Below, in pieces: positions 7,154 to 14,412 of a DNA stretch of 64,000 nt. The notes beneath the pieces are model-generated. The model was not told the origin of the DNA. It saw nothing but the letters and a program-made list of their open reading frames with translations, and did not search any database. The DNA lies in the NCBI RefSeq assembly GCF_900116385.1, contig NZ_FPCI01000002.1:124001-188000 (forward strand). The letters run 5' to 3'. Position 1 is the first letter of the stretch, and every line of letters begins with the position of its first letter. The position numbers and the translations under genes are program-made. The DNA is from Pseudoxanthomonas sp. YR558. Its GTDB lineage: Bacteria; Pseudomonadota; Gammaproteobacteria; Xanthomonadales; Xanthomonadaceae.

Positions 7154-8038
7154 ATGACCACCGCCCGTTCCTCGCTTACGTCCGCCGTCCTGCTGATGCT
7201 CGCCGCGGTGCTGCTGTTCGCGCTGATGGATGCCGGTCTGAAGCTGCTCTCTGCGCAGTACCCGCCGCTGCAGGTCGCGGCGTTGCGCGGGCTGTCGTCG
7301 CTGCCGCTGGTGGCGATCTGGGTGCTGGCGACCGTGCCGGCCGCTTCGCTGTTGCGTGTGCACTGGCCGCTGCACTTGCTGCGCGGCGTGCTGGGCATCG
7401 CGATGATGGCCGGGTTCGTGTACGGCTTGCGCACCATGCCCTTGTCCACGGCCTATGCGATCACCTTCGTGGCGCCGCTGCTGGTCACCGCGATGGCGGG
7501 GCCGCTGTTGAAGGAGCGGGTGGGGGCGGGGCGCTGGATCGCGATCGTCATCGGTCTGGTCGGCGTGCTGGTGATCCTGCGGCCGACCGGCGAAGGCATG
7601 CTGACCGCCGGCGGATTGGCCATTCTCGTCGCGGCCATCTGCTATGCGCTGGGCGCGGTCACCGTGCGCATGCTCGCGCAACGCGACAGCACGCAGGCGC
7701 TGGTGTTCTGGTTCGTCGTGCTGCTTTCGCTCGGGGCGTCGTTGCTGGCGCTGCCCGCATGGAAGCCGCTGCAGGCCTCGCACGGCTGGATCATCGCCGG
7801 GGTGGGCGTGTCCGGTTCGCTGGCGCAGGTCGCGCTGACCGAAGCTTTCCGCCGCGGCGAGGCGTCGTTGATCGCGCCGCTCGAATACACCGCGCTGATC
7901 TGGGGCGTGATCCTGGATGTCACGCTGTGGTCGGTGCTACCCGATGGCGTGACCTGGATCGGCGCCGGCATCATCGTCGCCAGCGGCTTGTATCTGCTGC
8001 GCCGGGAGAAGGTGCACGTGGAAACCGAGCATCCCTGA
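7154..8038 (+). CDS. EamA/DMT family transporter
   Basis: This 294-residue protein has ten predicted membrane helices in two EamA repeats, the usual size for a drug/metabolite transporter superfamily exporter. Motifs include PLSTAYAITFVAPLLVTAMAGPLLKERVGAGRW in the first repeat and GEASLIAPLEYTALIWGVILD in the second. Such proteins usually export amino acids or small metabolites; the substrate cannot be read from sequence. It is divergent from the DUF2306 gene, with 78 bases between them. Confidence 0.88.
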   Translation: MTTARSSLTSAVLLMLAAVLLFALMDAGLKLLSAQYPPLQVAALRGLSSLPLVAIWVLATVPAASLLRVHWPLHLLRGVLGIAMMAGFVYGLRTMPLSTAYAITFVAPLLVTAMAGPLLKERVGAGRWIAIVIGLVGVLVILRPTGEGMLTAGGLAILVAAICYALGAVTVRMLAQRDSTQALVFWFVVLLSLGASLLALPAWKPLQASHGWIIAGVGVSGSLAQVALTEAFRRGEASLIAPLEYTALIWGVILDVTLWSVLPDGVTWIGAGIIVASGLYLLRREKVHVETEHP

Positions 8039-8068
8039 TGCCGTGTGTTTTTCGGGCATGATGCGGCC

Positions 8069-8626
8069 ATGCCCATCGTGCTCGCCCTGCTCATCCTGTT
8101 CCTGTTGCTCGCACTGTGGGTGGTGGCCCTGCCGCTGACCCTGTGGCAGCGCTATCGCTATGGGCGTGCACGCCGGATGGCGCGCGACTGGTTGCTGGCG
8201 CTCAACGCGTGGAGTCTGTTGATATCAGTGGCGATCTTCATCGCGGTCAGTGCGGTGGGTTTGTTCTGGTGGCCGGACAGCTTGCGCGGCGCCGGGTTTG
8301 GGCTGGCGATCGGCGCGCTGCTGGGTCTGCTCGGCGTCTGGCTCACCCGCTGGGATGTCGCGCCGCAAGGCGTGTTCTACCAACCCAATGCGTGGCTGTC
8401 CCTGCTATTGGTGGCGATCGTGGCGGGGCGCATCGTGCTCGGGTTTGTGCAGATGTGGCAGTACTGGCAGGCCGGCGAGATCGCCCCGACGCATGCGCTG
8501 CTGAGCGGCCATGGCAGTCTGCTTGCCGTGGCCGGCGTGCTGCTGGGCCACTATCTGGTCTACGCGTGGGGCGTGAAGTGGCGCGTGGCGCGCCTGCGCC
8601 GCCTGCAGGGGCGCGGTGGCCGCTGA
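8069..8626 (+). CDS. uncharacterised five- to six-helix membrane protein
   Basis: The start is taken at ATG 8069, giving 185 residues beginning MPIVLALLILFLLLALWVVA. Hydrophobic segments lie near residues 1-25, 48-68, 75-95, 110-130 and 145-165. There is an arginine-rich cytoplasmic tail (RVARLRRLQGRGGR). I do not recognise the family. It follows the EamA gene by 30 bases and may be co-transcribed. Confidence 0.65.
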   Translation: MPIVLALLILFLLLALWVVALPLTLWQRYRYGRARRMARDWLLALNAWSLLISVAIFIAVSAVGLFWWPDSLRGAGFGLAIGALLGLLGVWLTRWDVAPQGVFYQPNAWLSLLLVAIVAGRIVLGFVQMWQYWQAGEIAPTHALLSGHGSLLAVAGVLLGHYLVYAWGVKWRVARLRRLQGRGGR

Positions 8627-8630
8627 AATG

Positions 8631-8660
8631 AAAAGGCGGCGGGCCCGGAAGCCCGCCGCC
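8631..8660 (-). terminator. Rho-independent terminator for ompW-like gene
   Basis: On the minus strand GGCGGCGGGC and GCCCGCCGCC form a perfect 10-bp stem around a 6-base loop, followed by TTTTCATTTC. It lies 25 bases after the stop of the OmpW-type gene. The plus-strand side has no T-run. Confidence 0.8.
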
Positions 8661-8684
8661 GTATCGACGCGATGGAGCGATGGA

Positions 8685-9326
8685 TCAGAAGCGCGCGCCG
8701 ATACCCACACCCACGACCCACGGGTCGATCGTCAGTTCTTCGCCGGTGCCCTCGCCAGCGACGCGAACGCCCGCGTCGCCCTTCAAATAGCGGGCATCCG
8801 CACGGGCGAACCAGGTCTGGTTGATGTTGAAGTCCACGCCCGCGGTCGCGATGGCGCCCTTGGCGGTCTCCAAGCCCACATGCGCATCGTCGGTGCCGAT
8901 GCTCTCGTTGCTGAAGTTGGACTCGTAGTAGCCCAGGCCCACGAAGGGGCGCATCACCTTGTCGGGCGCACCGAAGTGGTACTGGCCGCTCAACGCGATC
9001 GGCTGCTGGTCGACAGTACCGATCTTGCCGGCGCCATCGGCCTTCACGCGATGGTTGAACTTGTCGGCCGCGCCCCACAGTTCCACCGCGATATTGTCGG
9101 TGGCGTACCAGCTGGCGCTGATCACCGGCGCGACGTCGCCATCGATCTTCAGGCCCGGGGCCGGGTCGTGGTCGGGCTTCAGGATGGCGGCACCACCGAC
9201 CACGGCAAAACGCTTACCGCTGGTCGAGGAAGACGATGCGGTGTCGGTCGAATTTTCCTGTGCGAACGCGGCCGGGACAGCCATCAGCGAAGCAAGGGCG
9301 ATCGTGAGAGTACGGATCGAAGTCAT
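8685..9326 (-). CDS. OmpW-family outer membrane beta-barrel protein
   Basis: The ATG at 9326 is preceded by an AGGAG ribosome site and gives 213 residues. A signal peptide (MTSIRTLTIALASLMAVPAAFA, cleavage after AFA) is followed by a serine-rich linker. The barrel has alternating strands: NIAVELWGAADKF, RPFVGLGYYESNF, TWFARADARYLKGD, and a terminal IDPWVVGVGIGARF ending in Phe, the outer-membrane C-terminal signal. OmpW proteins are 8-stranded barrels with a hydrophobic channel, often responding to stress and oxygen. It is a single-gene unit with its own terminator. Confidence 0.88.
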   Translation of the reverse strand: MTSIRTLTIALASLMAVPAAFAQENSTDTASSSSTSGKRFAVVGGAAILKPDHDPAPGLKIDGDVAPVISASWYATDNIAVELWGAADKFNHRVKADGAGKIGTVDQQPIALSGQYHFGAPDKVMRPFVGLGYYESNFSNESIGTDDAHVGLETAKGAIATAGVDFNINQTWFARADARYLKGDAGVRVAGEGTGEELTIDPWVVGVGIGARF

Positions 9327-9599
9327 GCGGCGAATCTCCTGTTGTGTTCTTATCGCCACCGATGAAGCAATGCGGAGCACGTGCGGCATCGGAGGCGTGG
9401 GCACCGTAACCAGCCACGCATGAACGCCATCCGCCCTTCGACGTGAACCAAACGCAACGTCGGCAATATCCAGCGCAGGTTCATCGGCTTTTCACCGCAC
9501 TTCGACACGAGGCATCGATGCGAGGGGCTCGCGCGTATGCGGATTCCGCATGACGCGGCGTCACGGCTGCGCTAATGTCGCGCCGGAGAGGAGGCGCCC

Positions 9600-10049
9600 A
9601 TGGCCAGCAGCAAGGCGAAGACGGTGGAGGAGTACCTCGCGGAACTGCCCGAGGATCGCCGCACGGTGATCGCTTCGGTCCGCGACCTGGTCAATCGGCA
9701 CCTCCCCGACGGCTACGTCGAGGCGATGAGCTGGGGCATGATCGCGTGGGAGGTGCCGCTGTCGCGCTATCCGACCACCTACAACAAGCAGCCGTTGCCG
9801 TACGTGGCGCTCGCCGCGCAGAAGCAGTACTACGCGCTCTACCTGACGGTGTGCTACGCGAACTCCGCGCAGGACGTGGTACTGCGCAACGCCTACGCGG
9901 ACGCCGGCATGAAGCTGGACATGGGCAAGAGCTGCCTGCGCTTCAAGAAACCGGACGACCTGCTGCCCGAGGTGATCGGCCGCGTGATCGCTTCGACGCC
10001 GGTGGACACGCTTATTGCACAATACGAAGCCAGCCGCGCACGGACGTGA
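9600..10049 (+). CDS. DUF1801 domain-containing protein (YdhG-like)
   Basis: This 149-residue soluble protein fits the DUF1801 fold (iron-chaperone/frataxin-like): TVEEYLAELPEDRRTVIASVRDLVNR, GYVEAMSWGMIAWEVPLSRYP, then a C-terminal IAQYEA. GAGAGGAG lies 5 bases before the ATG at 9600. Function is unknown; iron or quorum-type roles proposed for relatives are not established. It is followed after 5 bases by the LacI regulator gene and may share its promoter. Confidence 0.85.
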   Translation: MASSKAKTVEEYLAELPEDRRTVIASVRDLVNRHLPDGYVEAMSWGMIAWEVPLSRYPTTYNKQPLPYVALAAQKQYYALYLTVCYANSAQDVVLRNAYADAGMKLDMGKSCLRFKKPDDLLPEVIGRVIASTPVDTLIAQYEASRART

Positions 10050-10054
10050 CCCGC

Positions 10055-11089
10055 ATGCCCCCTGCCAAACGCAAGCGCCGTACCGGCACCGCCACGACGG
10101 CGCTGCCGTCGCCCGGCGACCACCTGACCATGGCGGACCTGGCGAAGGTGGCTGGCGTATCGGCGATCACCGTCTCGCGCGCGCTCCGCGACAGCCCGCT
10201 GGTGAACGCGGAAACGCGCGCCCGCGTGCGCGAGGTCGCGCAACAGTACGGCTATTCGTTCAATGTCAGCGCGCGCAACCTCAAGCTCCGCCGCAGCATG
10301 ACGGTCGCGGTGGTGGTGGAAATGAAGCCTACCGTCGAACGGCAGATGTCCGGTCCGTATCCGCTTGACCTGCTGGGCGGCATCACCCAGGAACTGACCT
10401 CCACCGGTTACAGCGTGCTGCTGACCTCGCTGCAGGGCGGTTCGCTGCCGAACGTGCAGGCCGCGGACGGCGTGATCCTGCTCGGCCAGGGCGCGCACGA
10501 GGACGCGATGCACGAAGTGCAGCGCTGGGGCCGGCCGATGGTGGTGTGGGGTGCGGTCAGCCGGCACGAATCGCAGGTCGTGGTCGGCAGCGACAATCGC
10601 CGCGGCGGTGCATTGGCGGCGGAGCGTTTCATCGCGCTCGGTCGCAGTCGCCCCGCGTTCCTCGGCGATCCGGCCCACGGCGAGTTCGCCGAACGCCTCG
10701 AAGGTTTCAGCGCCGCGTTGGCGCGCCATGGCATCGCGCCGATCGCGCCGACCGTCACCAGTTTCACCGTCGGCGCGGGCGCGGATGCGGTACACGCACT
10801 GCTGCAGGCACATCCCCAAGTGGACGCGCTGTTCGCCGCCAGCGATCTGTTGGCCATCGGCGCGATCCGCGCCTTGATCGAGCGTGGGCGGCGGGTACCC
10901 GAGGACGTCTCGGTGATCGGCTATGACGACTCCCCGCTGGGCGCGACCTACGTGCCGCCGCTGACCTCGGTGCACCAGAACTTCATCGATGCCGGCGTGC
11001 TGCTGGCCCGCAAGGTGCGCGCCCTGATCGAGGGCGACGAGGCGGTGTCCGAGACGCTGCCGACCCATCTGGTCGTCCGCACGACCTGA
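10055..11089 (+). CDS. LacI-family transcriptional regulator of the GH65 sugar locus
   Basis: The 344-residue protein has a basic N-terminal tail and the LacI helix-turn-helix MADLAKVAGVSAITVSRALRDSP at about residues 26-48. The hinge region follows, then a periplasmic-binding-protein-like effector domain with DGVILLGQ, FLGDPAHGEFAERLEGF and SVIGYDDSPLGATYVPPLTSVHQN. These regulators bind sugars or sugar phosphates. It sits immediately upstream of, and in line with, the GH65-phosphorylase, TonB receptor and MFS genes. The tandem repeat at 11240-11267 contains the ATCGAT centre often seen in LacI-type operators, so this protein is the likely repressor (inference). A GTG nine bases upstream is an alternative start. 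Confidence 0.9.
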   Translation: MPPAKRKRRTGTATTALPSPGDHLTMADLAKVAGVSAITVSRALRDSPLVNAETRARVREVAQQYGYSFNVSARNLKLRRSMTVAVVVEMKPTVERQMSGPYPLDLLGGITQELTSTGYSVLLTSLQGGSLPNVQAADGVILLGQGAHEDAMHEVQRWGRPMVVWGAVSRHESQVVVGSDNRRGGALAAERFIALGRSRPAFLGDPAHGEFAERLEGFSAALARHGIAPIAPTVTSFTVGAGADAVHALLQAHPQVDALFAASDLLAIGAIRALIERGRRVPEDVSVIGYDDSPLGATYVPPLTSVHQNFIDAGVLLARKVRALIEGDEAVSETLPTHLVVRTT

Positions 11090-11239
11090 GCGCATTGTGC
11101 TGCTGCATCGCAGCGGCTACCCGGTGGACATCCGGGCGCGTCGATTCGCGTTTAAACTCACCTAAATCATTGAATAAAAAGGCTTCTGTCTGCGTCCCTG
11201 CCTCGGCGTTAGCAGTACCCCGGGCTTTTGGAGGCTTCT

Positions 11240-11267
11240 TTGACATCGATAACTTGACATCGATAAC
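11240..11267 (+). promoter_or_regulatory. tandem 14-bp direct repeat, probable LacI-type operator
   Basis: TTGACATCGATAAC occurs twice back to back (11240-11253 and 11254-11267), about 60 bases before the GH65 gene. Each copy has a palindromic ATCGAT core and each starts with a consensus -35 hexamer TTGACA. Repressor binding here would cover the promoter. Confidence 0.65.
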
Positions 11268-11329
11268 AACGACTTCTAGCGTGCCCCCGCCCGTGGCCCC
11301 GCCACGGCCGGTAACAGGTGAGCACGAGG

Positions 11330-14300
11330 ATGTCGGTGGAACAGAAGCTGGCGCACACATCGGGTCAGGGCACGGCGGCCGAAAGCCGGTCCGATCCCTG
11401 GCGGCTCACCCAACGGGCGTTCGACGCCGAACGCGCGGCGCGCGATGAAACCCTGTTCGCCCTCGCCAACGGCACGCTGGGTGTGCGCGGTGCGCTGGAG
11501 GAAGACGACAGCCCCAGTGATGGCACGTTCCTGTCGAGCGTGTTCGAGCAGAACCCCATCCACTACCACGAGCGTTTCCCCGGCTTCACCCGCAGCACCG
11601 ACACGCGGGTGCCGGTCGCCGAGGGCAAGCACCTCCGGCTGCAACTCGGCGACATGCCGCTGCGCCTGCAGGAAGCGGAGTGGCTCGACTTCGAGCGCAC
11701 GCTGGATCTTGCCGCCGGGGCGCTCGACCGCCGCCTGCGCCTGAAAACCGCGCAGGGGCATACGCTCGAGATCCGCGCGCGCCGCGTGGTGCCGTTGGCC
11801 GAGCGCGCATTGCTCGCCATCCGGTTCGAAGTGGCGTCCATCGACTATGCGGGCCCACTGACGCTGTGTTCATCGATCGAGACCGGACGGCAGGCCGTCG
11901 AACAGGGCGATGATCCCCGCATCGGCGTGCACGGCGGCAAAGAGCTGCACGTCGCGGACGAGCATGCCGATGCCGAAGGCGCCCGGCTGACGCAGCGCAC
12001 CCATCACAGCGGCGTCGCCCTAGTGTGCGCACAGCAGCATCGGCTGTCGCCGGGCTTGGCGTTCACCGTGGCGCAGGCGGGCGATGGCCGCGTGGAGCAG
12101 CGCTTCGGCGCGACGCTGACGCCAGGCGCGTCCGTGGTGATCGAGAAGTACGTCGCTTACGACGATGGCAATGGCCAGGCGCAGGACAGCGTGGACGCCG
12201 TGCTGGCGCGCGCGTCGCGCGACGGTTTCGACAGCATCGCGGCCGCGCAGGCCGACGCCCTGCATGCGTTCTGGCAGCGTGCCGGCTTGTCGGTAGAGGG
12301 CGATGCCGCGGCGGAACTCGCGCTGCGCTTCAACCTGTTCCACCTGCTGCAGTCGGCCGGACGCGACGGCATCAACGGCACGGCCGCCAAGGGCATCACG
12401 GGCGAAGGCTATGAAGGCCACTGCTTCTGGGATACCGAAGCTTTCGTGTTGCCGGTCATGGCGTTCACCGCGCCGGACGTGGCGCGCGCGATGCTGATGT
12501 ACCGCTTCCGCACGCTGGACGGCGCACGCGACACCGCCCGCGCGATGAATCATTCCCGCGGTGCGCTGTACCCCTGGCGCACCATCGCCGGCCGCGAATG
12601 TTCCGCGCACTATCCCAGCGGCTCGGCGGCGTACCACATCAATGCCGCCATCGCCTACGGGATCGGGCTTTATCTCGACGCCAGCGATGATCTCGACTTC
12701 CTCAGCGAGGCTGGCGCCGAGATTCTTTTCGAGACCGCGCGCATCTGGCCGCAGGCCGGCCATTTCAATCCGCGGCTCGACGGTGCGTTCTGCATCCACG
12801 AGGTCACGGGACCTGACGAATACACCACGCTGGTCAACAACAACTGGTACACCAACCGCATGGCGCAGCGGCACCTGCAGCGCGCCGTCGCGGCCTGGGC
12901 CCGCCTGTCGGCGGATCGCCCCGACGCACTGCGCGCCCTCGCCAGTCGCATCGGGCTCGAGGCCGATGAAGTCGCGCTCTGGCAGCGCGCCGCCGACGCG
13001 ATGCACTTGCCGGTGGACGAAGCGCTCGGGATCCATCCGCAGGACGACGATTTCCTCGCCAAGCCGCGTTGGCCGTTTCCCAAGCGCGAAGGGCCGCATC
13101 GCCCGCTGTTGCTCGATTACCACCCGCTCACCCTGTATCGCCACCAGGTCTGCAAGCAGGCCGACGTGGTGATGGCGATGGTGCTGGCTGGCGATGGCGT
13201 CGACCTGGGCGCGAAGCGCCGCGACTTCGATTACTACGACGCCGTCACCACCCACGACTCCACGTTGTCGGCGCCGGTCTACGGCATCCTGGCCAGCGAA
13301 GTCGGCCAAGAAGGCAAGGCCTGGGACTACTTCGACGCCAGCCTGCGCGTGGACCTGGACGACCTGCACGGCAACACCGACCACGGCGTGCACATGGCGG
13401 CGATGGCCGGCAGCTGGTTGGGGCTGGTGCAGGGTTTCGGCGGCTTGCGCATCGTCGCGGGCCGGCTGCAGTTCGCCCCCACCTTGCCGCAGGCCTGGAA
13501 GGGTTACGGCTTCAACCTCCGCTGGCGCGGCTGCGCGCTGCGCGTGGATGTGGACGCGCGCGGTGCCCGCTATCGCCTCGATGAAGGCGACGCGTTGGCG
13601 TTCGGCCACGCCGGCAGCGAAGTGATACTGAAGGCTGGGCGCGAAGTCGCGCTGCCGCTCGCCATGCCATCGCCACCGAAGCTGGCGCTGCCCCGCGCTT
13701 GCGACGCGCTGATCTTCGATCTCGACGGCGTGCTGACCGATACCGCGCACACGCATTACCGGGCATGGAAGCGGCTGGCCGACGAGATCGGCGTGCCGTT
13801 CGACCTGCAGGTCAACGAGCGCCTGAAGGGCGTGGACCGGATGGCGTCGCTGGAGATCATCCTCGAGCGCGCCACGCGAAGCTATTCCAACGACGAGAAG
13901 CGCGCGCTGGCCGATACGAAGAACGGCTACTACGTGCAGGAGATCGCGCACGTCGGTCCGCAGGATCTGTTCGACGGCGTGAGCGAGGCGCTGGATGCGG
14001 CGCGCGCGGCGGGTCTGAAGCTCGGCCTGGCGTCGGCGAGCCGTAATGCGCCGACGCTGCTGCAGAAGCTGGGCATCGCGGACCGCTTCGACTACATCGC
14101 CGATGCCGGACGCATCGTTCGCGCCAAGCCCGATCCGGCCATCTTCCTCGACGTCGCCGCCGCTCTAGGTGTGCCGGCGCACCGCTGTATTGGCGTGGAA
14201 GACGCCGCGGCCGGCATCGAAGCCATCCATGCGGCGGGCATGGCCGCGATCGGCATCGGCGACGCGCGCGCGTTGCGCCATGCCGACGCTGTCATCCCGC

Positions 14301-14341
14301 ACATCAACGCGTTTGACCTGAGGACGTTCGTATCGCCTTGA
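11330..14341 (+). CDS. GH65 disaccharide phosphorylase fused to beta-phosphoglucomutase
   Basis: This is one 1003-residue protein with two enzymes. Residues 1 to about 780 form a GH65 phosphorylase: N-terminal beta-sandwich, then the (alpha/alpha)6 barrel with GITGEGYEGHCFWDTEAF and the catalytic acid Glu497 in HEVTGPDEYTTLVNNNWYTN. Residues from about 790 form a HAD-type beta-phosphoglucomutase (LIFDLDGVLTDTAHTHYRAW, nucleophile Asp797, acid/base Asp799; GLASASRNAPTLLQKLG; KPDPAIFLD; VEDAAAGIEA). GH65 phosphorolysis of an alpha-glucobiose releases beta-glucose 1-phosphate, which the second domain turns into glucose 6-phosphate, so the fusion couples consecutive steps. Maltose, trehalose, kojibiose or nigerose are all possible substrates. 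No signal peptide, so it acts in the cytosol. A GTG at 11318 is an alternative start. Confidence 0.9.
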   Translation: MSVEQKLAHTSGQGTAAESRSDPWRLTQRAFDAERAARDETLFALANGTLGVRGALEEDDSPSDGTFLSSVFEQNPIHYHERFPGFTRSTDTRVPVAEGKHLRLQLGDMPLRLQEAEWLDFERTLDLAAGALDRRLRLKTAQGHTLEIRARRVVPLAERALLAIRFEVASIDYAGPLTLCSSIETGRQAVEQGDDPRIGVHGGKELHVADEHADAEGARLTQRTHHSGVALVCAQQHRLSPGLAFTVAQAGDGRVEQRFGATLTPGASVVIEKYVAYDDGNGQAQDSVDAVLARASRDGFDSIAAAQADALHAFWQRAGLSVEGDAAAELALRFNLFHLLQSAGRDGINGTAAKGITGEGYEGHCFWDTEAFVLPVMAFTAPDVARAMLMYRFRTLDGARDTARAMNHSRGALYPWRTIAGRECSAHYPSGSAAYHINAAIAYGIGLYLDASDDLDFLSEAGAEILFETARIWPQAGHFNPRLDGAFCIHEVTGPDEYTTLVNNNWYTNRMAQRHLQRAVAAWARLSADRPDALRALASRIGLEADEVALWQRAADAMHLPVDEALGIHPQDDDFLAKPRWPFPKREGPHRPLLLDYHPLTLYRHQVCKQADVVMAMVLAGDGVDLGAKRRDFDYYDAVTTHDSTLSAPVYGILASEVGQEGKAWDYFDASLRVDLDDLHGNTDHGVHMAAMAGSWLGLVQGFGGLRIVAGRLQFAPTLPQAWKGYGFNLRWRGCALRVDVDARGARYRLDEGDALAFGHAGSEVILKAGREVALPLAMPSPPKLALPRACDALIFDLDGVLTDTAHTHYRAWKRLADEIGVPFDLQVNERLKGVDRMASLEIILERATRSYSNDEKRALADTKNGYYVQEIAHVGPQDLFDGVSEALDAARAAGLKLGLASASRNAPTLLQKLGIADRFDYIADAGRIVRAKPDPAIFLDVAAALGVPAHRCIGVEDAAAGIEAIHAAGMAAIGIGDARALRHADAVIPHINAFDLRTFVSP

Positions 14342-14412
14342 CCGCACGTGGCCACAGAAGCCGCGGTGGTGGGTGCCACTACCACAACACGCTGTACCTG
14401 GAGGGAGAGACC

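Noticed and set aside
12020..13951. A 643-codon open frame antisense to the GH65 gene
   Set aside because: Shadow of codon bias; the sense strand has catalytic motifs, the antisense none.
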